Notes under the pieces: model-generated
Told to the model about the DNA's origin: nothing
The model's input: the letters and a program-made list of their open reading frames with translations, nothing else
The model's database searches: none
Made by a program: the position numbers and the translations under genes
Source: Sulfitobacter albidus
GTDB taxonomy: Bacteria; Pseudomonadota; Alphaproteobacteria; Rhodobacterales; Rhodobacteraceae
DNA: 55,000 nucleotides
Reading direction: 5' to 3'
Assembly (NCBI RefSeq): GCF_018200035.1
Contig: NZ_CP073581.1
Location: forward strand, 1-55,000
In this document: piece by piece, positions 1-8,821 of the stretch
Position numbering within the stretch: position 1 is the first letter of the stretch
Layout: each line of letters starts with the position of its first letter

Positions 1-1026
1 GCAAATGCCGAAGAGCTGACGATCTCTGCCCGCTTTCTGACCGAGAATTTTGACGAATCCGTCGCACTGCTGCGCGACGCCATCCAGAACCCGCGTTTTG
101 ATGAGGCGGATATCGAGCGGGTGCGCGCGCAGGTGCTGTCGGGGCTGAATTTCGCCTCGCAAGACCCCAATGAGATCGCGGCAAAGACCTTTGCGCAGAT
201 GGCTTACGGCGATCACCCCTACGGCACCGTCGAGGAAGGCACACCAGAGAGCGTCGCGGCACTGACCCGCGAGGATTTGCTGGAGGCGCACGCCAATGTG
301 CTGGTGCGCGACCGGGTGATCGTGGGCGCTGTCGGGGATATCACGCCCGAACAACTGGGCACGCTGCTGGACACGCTGCTGAACGATCTGCCGCAAAGCG
401 GGGCCCGGATGCCGCCCGAGGTGGTTCCGCAGATCGAGGGGGGTGTCAGTGTCGTCGATTACGACACGCCGCAATCGGTCGCGATCTTTGGCCAGCGCGG
501 CATCGGTATCGACGATCCGGATTACTTTCCCGCCGTGATTCTCAATCAGGTGCTGGGCGGCGGATCGTTCGAAAGCCGCCTGATGAACGAGGTGCGCGAA
601 AAGCGCGGGCTGACCTACGGCGTCTATTCCTACCTCTGGCCCCGCGATCTGGGCGCGGCCTACATGGGGCAGGTCAGCTCGGCCAACGACCGCATCGGCG
701 AGGCGATTTCCGTGATCCGGGACGAATGGGCGCGCGCCGCGTCCGAAGGGATCACCCAACAGGAAATGGACGATGCCAAGACCTATCTGACCGGTGCCTA
801 CCCTCTGCGATTCGATGGCAACGGAACGATCGCGGGTATCCTCGTGGGGATGCAGTCGATCGGTCTGGACGCCGATTACGTCAAGACGCGCAACGAGCGG
901 GTCGAGCGGGTGACGCTGGATGACGTCAAACGCGTCGCGGCGGAGCTTCTGGACCCTGAACAGCTGCACTTCGTCGTGGTGGGCAAGCCCGAGGGGCTGG
1001 AGAGCACCGCGACAGAAGCGAATTGA
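1..1026 (+). CDS. M16 family zinc peptidase-like protein, C-terminal part (partial at window start)
   Basis: The reading frame is open from base 1 and ends at 1026, so 341 residues of a longer protein are visible. The sequence resembles the second half of M16 (pitrilysin / processing-peptidase-like) proteins: a helical stretch, then the typical C-terminal M16 lobe with GQRGIGIDDPDYF, an NQVLGGG..ESRLMNEVREKRGLTYGVYS block and a final VVVGKPEGL. The R..GLTYGVYS segment is the conserved substrate-binding part of the C-terminal domain. The zinc-binding HxxEH lies upstream of the window, so I cannot tell whether this copy is catalytic or the inactive partner that many alphaproteobacteria encode next to it. 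Probably secreted or periplasmic, but the signal peptide is not visible. Confidence 0.9.
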   Translation, partial: ANAEELTISARFLTENFDESVALLRDAIQNPRFDEADIERVRAQVLSGLNFASQDPNEIAAKTFAQMAYGDHPYGTVEEGTPESVAALTREDLLEAHANVLVRDRVIVGAVGDITPEQLGTLLDTLLNDLPQSGARMPPEVVPQIEGGVSVVDYDTPQSVAIFGQRGIGIDDPDYFPAVILNQVLGGGSFESRLMNEVREKRGLTYGVYSYLWPRDLGAAYMGQVSSANDRIGEAISVIRDEWARAASEGITQQEMDDAKTYLTGAYPLRFDGNGTIAGILVGMQSIGLDADYVKTRNERVERVTLDDVKRVAAELLDPEQLHFVVVGKPEGLESTATEAN

Positions 1027-1030
1027 ACGC

Positions 1031-1052
1031 CGGGGGCGGTGTGCCGCCCCCG
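1031..1052 (+). terminator. GC-rich hairpin after the M16 gene
   Basis: A 9-bp perfect stem (1031-1039 with 1044-1052) and a 4-base TGTG loop lie directly after the M16 stop codon and touch the stop of the convergent aldehyde dehydrogenase gene. There is no T tract, so it may be a weak or Rho-assisted terminator shared by both convergent genes. Confidence 0.5.
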
Positions 1053-3389
1053 CTATTCGCCGTAGGGGATCCAGATATTCTTGACCTCGGTTGCCTGTTG
1101 CAGGACGTGGCGCGTGTCGAATTTTTCCCAATCCACGCCCGCGCCGTTCTGCACCCAGCTGCGTTTGAGATTGGTCGCTGATCCCTCCTCGATTACCGCG
1201 TCGAGGGAGGGGTCGCCAAAACTCCACACCGCATCGACGTCCATGTGGCGCGCCAGTGTGTCGGCGGTGTCGGCCTGTGCACCGGTCAGGATGTTGAGGA
1301 CCCCGGCAGGCACGTCTGACGTTTCGAGCACCTGCACAAAATCGGTGGCGGCCAGCGGGAAGGGCTCTGACGCGTGGGCGATCACCCGGTTGCCCATGGC
1401 GATGGCCGGGGCGGCGGTGGCGATCAGACCCAGAAGCGGCGCCTCGGCGGGGCAAAGCACGCCGATCACGCCCACGGGTTCCTTGACCGCGAGCGCCACA
1501 CCCCGGATCGGGACGCCGTGCACCTGCCCGTCGTATTTGTCCGCCCAAGCGGCGGCGGTGAACAGCGCGTCGAGCGACGCCTCGACCTCACGCGCGCCTG
1601 TCTTGCCGCCACGCATCGCGTTCAGCCTGTCGGCGAATTCACCCCCCCGCACGGCGAGGTTTTCGGCGAGGTAATAGAGGATCTGCGCGCGCAGGTGGCC
1701 GGTGGTCTTGCTCCACCCTTTTGCCGCATGGGCGGCCTCGACCGCGTTGCGCACGTCCTTGCGGTTGGCGAGGCTCGCGTGGCCCAGAAGCGCGCCGCCC
1801 TTGCCCCAGACGGGGCGCGAATAGCCGCCGTCGGGGCGCGCCTGTTTGCCCCCGATATAAAGCTTGGCGGTGCGGTCGATACCGTCCGCAGGCGCGCCGT
1901 CGCCCGTCATGGCGCCGGGCTGGCTCAGTTTCCGGGGCGTCGCTTTCGGCTTGGTATAGGCGGCAAGCCCTTCCCAGCCGCCCTCACGGCCAAAGCCGCT
2001 TTCGCGCACGCCGCCAAATCCTGCGGCGGCGTCCATCATGTTGGTGCCGTTGATCCAGACGATGCCCGCCGCCAGCTTGGGCGCGGTATCCAGCGCAAGG
2101 TTGATGTTCTCACTCCACACGCTTGCGGCCAGCCCGTAGCGGGTATTGTTGGCGATCTCGACCGCCTCGGCTGGCGTGCGGAAGGTGGTGGAGACGAGCA
2201 CGGGGCCAAAGATCTCTTCCTGCATCAAGGTATCGGCGGGGTAGAGGCCGGTGATGAGCGTGGGCGGATAAAAGCTGCCGGTTTCAGGCATGTCGCAGGC
2301 GGCGACATGGGTGTGACCGGCGGTATTGGCACCCACAAGCGCGCGGATCGTGTCGAGCTGTTTGGGATCGACGATGGCGCCCACGTCGATGGATTTATCG
2401 AGCGGGGAGCCCACGCGCAGCTTGTCCATGCGCGCGCGCAGCTTGGCGTGGAAGAGATCGGCGATGGGTTCATGCACCAGCAGGCGCGAGCCCGCGCAGC
2501 AGACTTGCCCCTGATTGAACCAGATCGCATCGACCAGCCCCTCGACCGCTGAATCGATATCGGCGTCGTCAAAGACGATGTAGGGGGATTTGCCGCCCAG
2601 TTCGAGCGTGAGCGCCTTGCCGGAGCCTGCGGTCGCCTCGCGGATGCGGCGGCCCACGGCGGTGGAGCCGGTAAAGGCGATCTTGTCGACGTCGGCGTTC
2701 ACGATCATCTCACCCACTGCGCCGTCGCCGGTGACGATGTTCACCACGCCCTTGGGCACCCCGGCCTGACGGCAGATGTCGGCGAACAACAGCGCGGTGA
2801 GCGACGTATACTCGGCCGGTTTCAGCACCACCGTGTTGCCCATGGCCAGCGCCGGTGCGACCTTCCACGCCAGCATCAGCAGCGGGAAATTCCACGGGAT
2901 CACCTGACCGCAAACCCCCAGCGCACGGGCATCGGGCAGTTCTGACGCCATCAGTTGGGCCATGCCCGCGTGATAGTAGAAATGCCGTTGCGCCAATGGC
3001 ACGTCGATATCGCGCGCCTCGCGGATGGGTTTGCCGTTGTCGAGGGTTTCGAGGGTGGCAAAGAGGCGGCTGTGTTTCTGCAACAGCCGCGCAATGGCAT
3101 ACAGGACGCGAGCGCGGGTCGCACCGCCCGCCTTTTCCCACGCGGGCTGCGCGCGCCGGGCCGCTTTGACGGCGGCATCCACATCCGCCTGCGTCGCCTG
3201 GCTCAGATGCGCCAGCACCTCACCGGTGGCGGGGTTGCGGCTGTCGAATGTCTCGCCCGGCGCGGTCATCGCCCCGTCGATGAAATGGCCGAACCGACTG
3301 CCCTGATCGGTGATCCAGGCAAAGGCGTCGGCGGCGGATTCGGTTGCCTCGCCGTAGGACATGTCGTCGAAGATGTCGGAAATGCTCAT
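1053..3389 (-). CDS. Aldehyde dehydrogenase family protein with two tandem ALDH domains
   Basis: 778 residues, about 1.6 times a normal ALDH. The N-terminal ALDH domain (about residues 35-480) carries the active-site signature: LELGGKSP with the general-base glutamate and GQVCCAGSR with the nucleophilic cysteine. A second ALDH-like domain (about 510-778) keeps fold motifs such as EPVGVIGVLCP and GVLNILTG but shows no catalytic cysteine motif, so it is probably structural. The ATG at 3389 was chosen over the upstream in-frame start because the family resemblance begins there and it lies 10 bases after deoC. The enzyme presumably oxidises acetaldehyde released by DeoC to acetate; the substrate is inferred from context only. 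Confidence 0.9.
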   Translation of the reverse strand: MSISDIFDDMSYGEATESAADAFAWITDQGSRFGHFIDGAMTAPGETFDSRNPATGEVLAHLSQATQADVDAAVKAARRAQPAWEKAGGATRARVLYAIARLLQKHSRLFATLETLDNGKPIREARDIDVPLAQRHFYYHAGMAQLMASELPDARALGVCGQVIPWNFPLLMLAWKVAPALAMGNTVVLKPAEYTSLTALLFADICRQAGVPKGVVNIVTGDGAVGEMIVNADVDKIAFTGSTAVGRRIREATAGSGKALTLELGGKSPYIVFDDADIDSAVEGLVDAIWFNQGQVCCAGSRLLVHEPIADLFHAKLRARMDKLRVGSPLDKSIDVGAIVDPKQLDTIRALVGANTAGHTHVAACDMPETGSFYPPTLITGLYPADTLMQEEIFGPVLVSTTFRTPAEAVEIANNTRYGLAASVWSENINLALDTAPKLAAGIVWINGTNMMDAAAGFGGVRESGFGREGGWEGLAAYTKPKATPRKLSQPGAMTGDGAPADGIDRTAKLYIGGKQARPDGGYSRPVWGKGGALLGHASLANRKDVRNAVEAAHAAKGWSKTTGHLRAQILYYLAENLAVRGGEFADRLNAMRGGKTGAREVEASLDALFTAAAWADKYDGQVHGVPIRGVALAVKEPVGVIGVLCPAEAPLLGLIATAAPAIAMGNRVIAHASEPFPLAATDFVQVLETSDVPAGVLNILTGAQADTADTLARHMDVDAVWSFGDPSLDAVIEEGSATNLKRSWVQNGAGVDWEKFDTRHVLQQATEVKNIWIPYGE

Positions 3390-3399
3390 GTCGGTGCCC

Positions 3400-4398
3400 T
3401 TAGCTTGTCGGGTGGCGGTAGGCGGCGGAATAGGCGCCGGTGAGGTGATGCTCAAGCTGGCGCTCGATATCGCCCAGAAGCGACGAGGCGCCAAAGCGGA
3501 AGAGATCGGGCATGAGCCAGCGATCGCCCAGCTCTTCCTTGATCAGCGCGAGATAGGTGATCGCGTCTTTGGCCTTGGAAATCCCGCCCGCCGGTTTGTA
3601 GCCGACGCGCAGGCCGGTGCGGTCATAATAGTCGCGGATCGCGCGCAGCATCACCAGCGTGACGGGCAGGGTGGCGTTGACGCTTTCCTTGCCGGTCGAG
3701 GTCTTGATGAAATCCGCACCCGCCATCATGCACACGAGGCTGGCGCGCGCGACGTTGCGCAGGCTGCCAAGCTCGCCGGTGGCGAGGATCGCCTTGATGT
3801 GGGCGGGGCCGCAGGCGGCGCGGAACGCCGCCATCTCATCGTAGAGCGCCTGCCAGTTGCCCGACAAAACGTGGCGGCGCGAGATGACGATATCGATCTC
3901 ATGGGCGCCCGCGGCGACCGATTGCTCGATCTCGGCGATGCGCAGGGGCAAGGGCGACAGACCCGCCGGAAATCCGGTAGAGACGGCGGCGACGGGGATA
4001 TCGGTGCCGCGCAGTGCGGTGACGGCCGCCGGGATCATCTCGTGATAGACGCAGACGGCGCCGGTGGTGAGGCCCGCCATGCCGAGCGCGTCAAGCGTGT
4101 CCGCCGCAATCGGCTGGCGCGCCTTGGCGCAAAGCCGCCCGACGCGCCGTTCGGTATCGTCGCCCGAAAGCGTGGTCAGGTCGATGCAGCTGACCGCCTT
4201 GAGAAGCCACGCGGCCTGATGCGCCTTTTTCACCGATCGCCGCGCGGGCAGCGACGCCGCGCGCCGCTCGATGGCGGAGGTATTGGCCTGCGCGCTCAGC
4301 ACCCAGTTGAGATCCAGCGGCATCCCTGCGTTGCGCGGCTCCGTCACTTGCGGGAGCTGGGCGGTCGCGGTCTGCGGGGCGGTTTTGGTATCGCTCAT
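3400..4398 (-). CDS. deoC: Deoxyribose-phosphate aldolase
   Basis: 332 residues, the long DeoC type with about 80 extra N-terminal residues. It splits 2-deoxyribose-5-phosphate into acetaldehyde and glyceraldehyde-3-phosphate in the cytosol. Visible hallmarks are CIDLTTLSGDD, the Schiff-base lysine in GADFIKTSTGK, and the second active-site lysine in VGYKPAGGIS. The ATG at 4398 begins MSDTKTAPQ; the open frame extends far upstream only because of high GC. Ten bases separate its stop from the aldehyde dehydrogenase start, so the two form an operon for deoxyribose (DNA/nucleoside) catabolism. Confidence 0.95.
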   Translation of the reverse strand: MSDTKTAPQTATAQLPQVTEPRNAGMPLDLNWVLSAQANTSAIERRAASLPARRSVKKAHQAAWLLKAVSCIDLTTLSGDDTERRVGRLCAKARQPIAADTLDALGMAGLTTGAVCVYHEMIPAAVTALRGTDIPVAAVSTGFPAGLSPLPLRIAEIEQSVAAGAHEIDIVISRRHVLSGNWQALYDEMAAFRAACGPAHIKAILATGELGSLRNVARASLVCMMAGADFIKTSTGKESVNATLPVTLVMLRAIRDYYDRTGLRVGYKPAGGISKAKDAITYLALIKEELGDRWLMPDLFRFGASSLLGDIERQLEHHLTGAYSAAYRHPTS

Positions 4399-4560
4399 GA
4401 CATGTGGCCTTTGCGCGGGAAGGATTGCCCGCAATTTCGCACGGGCGGCAGGGCGGGGGCAAGGGCGCGCGGTCTGCACAAACCCTGCACGAACGCTGCG
4501 TCGCGGGGTGCACGCCCGCACGGCAGGTTGATCCTGGACAATGGGCAAGGAGAGACCGGG

Positions 4561-6006
4561 ATGAAAACGGTATTGTTGAGCGGTGTACCGCAGAGCCTGC
4601 GCACGGATGCGTGGTGGATGGATGGCGCCCCCGCGCCGCAGCGGGCGGGCAGGGCGCGTGAGGGCTGGCAATTGCGGTGTGGGCTTCTGGTGGTGTTGCT
4701 GGCGCTGGGTGACTGGCTTGTCTGGCAGGCGGTGCCGGGACTGTCGCTGGCGGTGTTTGCGCTCGCACTGGTGGCGGCGGCGGTCGCAATGTGGCGCAGG
4801 CGCGTGTGGGTGCTGGGTATCGGTGCGGTGGCGGCGCTGCCGCTGGTCGAGGTGGTAAACCCGCTTACGGTGATGATCGCGGTCATGGGGGTCTCCGGCG
4901 CACTGGTTCTGTTGGTGGGGGTGCCGCGCGCGGATCTGTGGCGGGCGGCGCTGCGGCTCTGGCCGTTCGGGATCGCACAGGGGGTCGTCGATGCGGGCGC
5001 AGCGTTTGAGGCGCGGGGCGCAGATCCGGCTGAGGTGCGGATCCGCCGCGCGCTGCTGGGTTGGTTGATGCCGCTCGGGCTTAGCGGTGTCTTTGCGCTG
5101 CTGCTGATCGACGCCAATCCGGTGCTGTTGGACTGGCTGTCGGGCCTTGACCGGCTGCGGCTGCCCGACGGCGTGCGGGTGATGTTCTGGGCCGCGCTGG
5201 TGCCCCTGATCTGGACCGTGCTGAATGCCCCGCGCTTGCGGGAGCGGCTGATTGCCCGCCGCCGTGCGCCGCGCATGGGCCCGGCGCGCGAGGGGCTGAT
5301 CAATCCCGTCTCGATCGCCCGGGCGCTGGTGCTGTTCAACGCGCTTTTTGCGGTGCAAACGCTGAGTGACGGCGTATTCCTCTACGCCGGCATCGGTCTG
5401 CCGGAGGGGATGAACCACGCCGAATACGCCCACCGGGGTGCCTATCCGCTGGTGATCACGGCGCTTTTGGCCGGGCTGTTCGGCGTGCTGAGCGGACCCT
5501 GGGTGCAGGCGCGGCCCGTGCTTCGTGCGCTGCTCATTGTCTTCGTGGTGCAGAACGTCGGGTTGGTGCTGAGCGCGCTGTTCCGGCTGGATCTTTATGT
5601 CGACGCCTACGGGCTCACGCGCCTGCGGGTGGCGGCGGCGATCTGGATGGGGCTGGTTGCGGGCGGTCTGGCGCTGATGCTGTGGCAGATCGTGGCGCGG
5701 CGGGGCACGGGATGGCTGATGGGGCGGGTCGCGGTGATGGCGGCGGGGGTGCTTTATGCGGTGGCGTTCCTGAACACCGATGGGCTGATCGCGCGGCACA
5801 ACCTCGCGCAGGACCGCTCACAGAGTGCAGTCTACCTCTGCCGTCTGGGCGAGGCGGTGATCCCGTTCATCGCGCGCGAACCGGCGCTGTGTCCCTATCG
5901 CCCTGTGGAGGTCAAAGCACCGCGTGACTGGCGCGAATGGGGGTTTCGCAACCATCGCACCCGCCGTAGCTTGGCCGCCGTGATGCAGACCCAAGCCGCC
6001 CCATGA
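4561..6006 (+). CDS. DUF4173 (DUF4153-like) integral membrane protein
   Basis: 481 residues with roughly ten hydrophobic segments and the YAHRGAYPLVITALLAG block (about residue 290) that marks the DUF4173 family. The function of the family is unknown. ATG at 4561 follows a purine-rich AAGGAG site at 4546-4551. The stop overlaps the start of the following response regulator by 4 bases (ATGA), and the histidine kinase follows with a further overlap, so the three are one translationally coupled operon. Either the two-component system controls this protein or the protein supplies a membrane input to the kinase, which itself has almost no periplasmic domain. Those roles are inference. Confidence 0.85.
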   Translation: MKTVLLSGVPQSLRTDAWWMDGAPAPQRAGRAREGWQLRCGLLVVLLALGDWLVWQAVPGLSLAVFALALVAAAVAMWRRRVWVLGIGAVAALPLVEVVNPLTVMIAVMGVSGALVLLVGVPRADLWRAALRLWPFGIAQGVVDAGAAFEARGADPAEVRIRRALLGWLMPLGLSGVFALLLIDANPVLLDWLSGLDRLRLPDGVRVMFWAALVPLIWTVLNAPRLRERLIARRRAPRMGPAREGLINPVSIARALVLFNALFAVQTLSDGVFLYAGIGLPEGMNHAEYAHRGAYPLVITALLAGLFGVLSGPWVQARPVLRALLIVFVVQNVGLVLSALFRLDLYVDAYGLTRLRVAAAIWMGLVAGGLALMLWQIVARRGTGWLMGRVAVMAAGVLYAVAFLNTDGLIARHNLAQDRSQSAVYLCRLGEAVIPFIAREPALCPYRPVEVKAPRDWREWGFRNHRTRRSLAAVMQTQAAP

Positions 6007-6683
6007 GCCGCCCCGCGCTTTTGATCGTTGACGACGATCCGCAGATCCGCACCGTGCTGCGGGTGGCGTTGGTGCAGGCAGGCTATGACGTGGCCGAGGC
6101 GGGTGACGGAGCCGAAGGGCTGGCGAAGGCGCAATCCGGGCGCTATGCGCTGATCGTGCTCGACATCGGGCTGCCTGAGCGGGACGGGCTGTCGGTCTGC
6201 CGCACGCTGCGCGAAAGTCACGACACGCCGGTGCTGTTTCTGACCGCGCGCGAGGATGAGATCGACCGTGTGCTGGGCTTCGAGATGGGTGGCGATGATT
6301 ACGTGACCAAGCCGTTCTCACCGCGTGAGCTGGTCGCGCGGGTGGGCGCGATCCTGAAACGGGGAACGGCGGCGCGGCGCGCGCTGGTGCGGGGCGTACT
6401 GAGCCTGGATCCCGCACGGCACAGCTGCACGGTGGCGGGCGCGCCGGTCACGCTGACAGCGCGCGAGATGGGCATTCTGACCCATCTGATGGCGCATCCC
6501 GATCACGTCACGCCGCGTCCCGCGCTGACCGATGCGGTCTACGGCGCACATCAGCAGGTCAGTGACCGCACGCTCGACAGCCATCTGCGCAACCTGCGCG
6601 CCAAGCTGGCGCAGGCGGGCTGTGCGGACGCGATCGAGACGGTGCACGGCATCGGCATCCGGATGGGCCCGTGCGCGGGGTAG
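6003..6683 (+). CDS. Response regulator transcription factor, OmpR/PhoB type
   Basis: 226 residues. The N-terminal receiver domain has the acidic pair at D10-D11, phospho-acceptor D54 in VLDIGLPE, the T in FLTAR and the K in YVTKPFSP. A C-terminal winged helix follows (about 130-225) with LTAREMGIL and the RTLDSHLRNLRAKL recognition helix. It overlaps the DUF4173 stop by 4 bases and the kinase start by 13 bases. It should be phosphorylated by the downstream kinase; target promoters are unknown. Confidence 0.93.
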   Translation: MSRPALLIVDDDPQIRTVLRVALVQAGYDVAEAGDGAEGLAKAQSGRYALIVLDIGLPERDGLSVCRTLRESHDTPVLFLTAREDEIDRVLGFEMGGDDYVTKPFSPRELVARVGAILKRGTAARRALVRGVLSLDPARHSCTVAGAPVTLTAREMGILTHLMAHPDHVTPRPALTDAVYGAHQQVSDRTLDSHLRNLRAKLAQAGCADAIETVHGIGIRMGPCAG

Positions 6684-7615
6684 CGCGCAAATGGCGCCCG
6701 CCGCTGGCGCTGGTCGTGGGCGGCACGCTGGCCGCTGTCTTTGTCCTCCCGCTTTTGGGGATCGGCTATTTCCGGCTGGCGGGCAACATCCTCGGCTGGT
6801 GGGAAACGGTGCTGCTGATTGCCGCGATGGCGGGGGTGGCAACGTTGCTGCTGGGCTTTTTGATGTGGCGGTTGGTGCTGCGGCCGGTGTACGCGCTGAC
6901 GCGCCACGCACGGGCCTTGCGGCGGGGCCATACCGGCACCATGCCCACGCAATTCGGTACGCCCGAATTCGGGGAGTTGGGCCAATCGGTGTTCGACATG
7001 GGCGAGACGCTGCACGCCCGCGCCGACAGCCTGCGCGCCTACGCCGACCATGTCACCCACGAGCTGAAATCCCCGCTGACTGCGATCACCGGCGCGGCGG
7101 AGCTGCTGGACGGTGATCTGAGCGATGCGGATCGTGCCGCGCTCGCAGCCACGATTGCTGAGGCCGCGCAACGGATGGAGCGGCTGCTGGATGCGCTGCA
7201 CCGCCATGCGGGTGCCAGCCATTCGGCCGAGGCAGGAAGCTGTCAGCTGGCCGAGGTCGCGCAGGATCTGGACGGTCCCGGTTTGACCGTGACGGTCGCG
7301 CGGGACGGCGTCGTGCCGCTGGCCGCGCAGGATCTGGAAGTTGTGTTGAGCCAGCTTGCACAGAACAGCCGTGCGCATGGTGCTACCCGGATGACGCTGA
7401 CGCTGGGCACTGACGGGCTGGTGATTTGCGACAACGGCACTGGAATCAGCGCGGGCAACCGGGACCGGGTGTTCGATCCGTTCTTTACCACCCGTCGGAC
7501 GAAGGGCGGCACCGGCATGGGGCTGAGTATCGTGCGGATGCTGCTGGCGGCACGCGGTGCGCGGATCGCGCTGGCCGACAGCACCCAAGGCACTGCCTTT
7601 GTCATCCGGTTCTAG
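6671..7615 (+). CDS. Sensor histidine kinase
   Basis: 314 residues from a GTG start inside the end of the regulator gene. Two transmembrane helices (about residues 12-34 and 45-70) are separated by only a short loop, so there is no large periplasmic sensor. A HAMP-like linker follows, then the H box with H130 in THELKSP, an N box (QNSRAHG), DNGTGIS and a [11 protein letters not shown] box. It partners the preceding OmpR-type regulator. The near absence of an external domain suggests that it senses the membrane or relies on the co-encoded DUF4173 protein. Confidence 0.92.
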   Translation: MRGVARKWRPPLALVVGGTLAAVFVLPLLGIGYFRLAGNILGWWETVLLIAAMAGVATLLLGFLMWRLVLRPVYALTRHARALRRGHTGTMPTQFGTPEFGELGQSVFDMGETLHARADSLRAYADHVTHELKSPLTAITGAAELLDGDLSDADRAALAATIAEAAQRMERLLDALHRHAGASHSAEAGSCQLAEVAQDLDGPGLTVTVARDGVVPLAAQDLEVVLSQLAQNSRAHGATRMTLTLGTDGLVICDNGTGISAGNRDRVFDPFFTTRRTKGGTGMGLSIVRMLLAARGARIALADSTQGTAFVIRF

Positions 7616-7971
7616 CTGCCGCGATAGGTTGAATATCCGTAGGGCGACAGCAAAAGGGGCACGTGGTAATGCGCGTCCGGGTCGCTCATGCCAAAGCGGA
7701 TCGGAATTTCGTCCAGAAAGCGGGGCGCGGTCGCGGACGGATCTGTACCGTTCAGATAGGACCCGGCGTCAAAGACAAGCTCGTAAACGCCCGGCGCAAA
7801 ATCCTCGCGCGGCAGGATCGGCACATCAGTACGTCCGTCCGCGTTGGTCATTGTTTGTGCGAGCCGGGTGCGGTTGGCGCCGTCAATCCGGTAGAGCGTG
7901 ATCGTAAGCCCGCTGGCTGGCACGCCGCGCGCGGTGTCGAGCACATGGGTGGTGAGATATCCGTCCGGCAT
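7612..7971 (-). CDS. uraH: 5-hydroxyisourate hydrolase (transthyretin-like)
   Basis: 119 residues. It hydrolyses 5-hydroxyisourate, the unstable product of urate oxidation, to OHCU. Visible signatures are the N-terminal [14 protein letters not shown] with its catalytic histidine and the C-terminal [18 protein letters not shown], the transthyretin-related tail ending in YRGS. The ATG at 7971 (MPDGYLTTH) fits the family length; a longer in-frame extension upstream has no family resemblance. It is transcribed away from the LysM/rhodanese pair and ends 4 bases inside the kinase gene. It belongs to the urate pathway encoded at 9.9-15.2 kb. Confidence 0.95.
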   Translation of the reverse strand: MPDGYLTTHVLDTARGVPASGLTITLYRIDGANRTRLAQTMTNADGRTDVPILPREDFAPGVYELVFDAGSYLNGTDPSATAPRFLDEIPIRFGMSDPDAHYHVPLLLSPYGYSTYRGS

Positions 7972-8041
7972 GGGGGCTCCTGCAATCGTGCGATGGGTGT
8001 GCGGCGCCTTGTGTGCTCCGCGTTCACCCGAAGGTTGCGCC

Positions 8042-8112
8042 GATTCGCACTGATCGCAAGCGATTCGCAATAATCTTTCCGAATGATTCGTTTTTGCTTT
8101 GACGCGCGAATC
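8042..8112. promoter_or_regulatory. Cluster of GATTCG boxes in the divergent uraH promoter region
   Basis: Three direct GATTCG hexamers (8042-8047, 8062-8067, 8085-8090) and one inverted copy, CGAATC (8107-8112), sit about 20-23 bp apart, close to two helical turns. The third lies within an odd-length palindrome, CGAAT-G-ATTCG (8080-8090). The spacing suggests an operator array for a dimeric regulator acting on uraH (minus) and the gene at 8200 (plus). This is inferred from the pattern only. Confidence 0.4.
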
Positions 8113-8199
8113 ACCTTTTGCCTATACCGGTGGGGAAATCACTGTGCCGCTGTCATTGAGCCACCAATGACGCGGGAATCCGGGGTTTTGGGGGACGAA

Positions 8200-8817
8200 A
8201 TGAAACGATGGACGCTCCTTTTCGCGGCCTTTCTGGCCGTGGGAAGTGCACAGACACAGGCGGTCGCGCAGGCGGCGGAGGGCGATGCCCGGGCCAGCTT
8301 CATCTTTGACGGTGCGCGTATCGAAATAACGCAGGATGCCGCCGCGGCCGCCGTGCACGCCGCCCGTTTTGCCGCCACACCTCCCGCCTGTGATCCCGGC
8401 TGCATCGCGCCAGCAACCGCTGCGCAAGGGGTGCCTACGGTAATCGAGCCCGATGTGCTGGCATTTCTGGTCGAGCGGGTTGGAAAAAACGAGGGCCTTC
8501 TGGTGGACGCCCGCATGCCGCCCGAGCGCGCGCTGGGCTTTATCCCGGGATCTGTAAGCCTGCCTTTTGCGGCGGCGGCGCCGGACAACGAGTTTCGCAA
8601 GGACATTCTCAAGGCTTTGGGCGCGCGGGAATTTGAGGGGATTTTCAACTTTTCGGATGCGCTCGATCTGGTTGTTTACGATGTCGGCCCTGTACGCAGC
8701 GACGCCATGACGCTGATCGGTCATTTGCTGGAGGCAGGATACCCCGCCGACAAACTCAACTATTACCGGGGCGGCATGCAGGTCTGGTCCGCCCTCGGCC
8801 TGACCATCAAGGAATAA
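8200..8817 (+). CDS. Exported rhodanese-like protein lacking the catalytic cysteine
   Basis: 205 residues with a cleavable signal peptide (MKRWTLLFAAFLAVGSAQTQ, cut near AVAQA). Residues about 85-205 have the rhodanese fold pattern: LLVDARMPPERALGFIPGSVSLPF, LVVYDVGPVRSDAM and a final YYRGGMQVW. Where active rhodaneses have C-x4-R this protein reads D-V-G-P-V-R, so the sulfur-accepting cysteine is missing. Two cysteines (ACDPGC, about residue 63) precede the domain. The ATG at 8200 follows a GGGGGAC ribosome site. It runs 4 bases ahead of the LysM protein and probably forms an operon with it. Likely a periplasmic scaffold or binding protein. Confidence 0.75.
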   Translation: MKRWTLLFAAFLAVGSAQTQAVAQAAEGDARASFIFDGARIEITQDAAAAAVHAARFAATPPACDPGCIAPATAAQGVPTVIEPDVLAFLVERVGKNEGLLVDARMPPERALGFIPGSVSLPFAAAAPDNEFRKDILKALGAREFEGIFNFSDALDLVVYDVGPVRSDAMTLIGHLLEAGYPADKLNYYRGGMQVWSALGLTIKE

Positions 8818-8821
8818 GACG

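Noticed and set aside
3361..4560. Long plus-strand frame leading into the DUF4173 gene
   Set aside because: It is antisense to deoC; the real start is the ATG at 4561 with a ribosome site and hydrophobic N-terminus.
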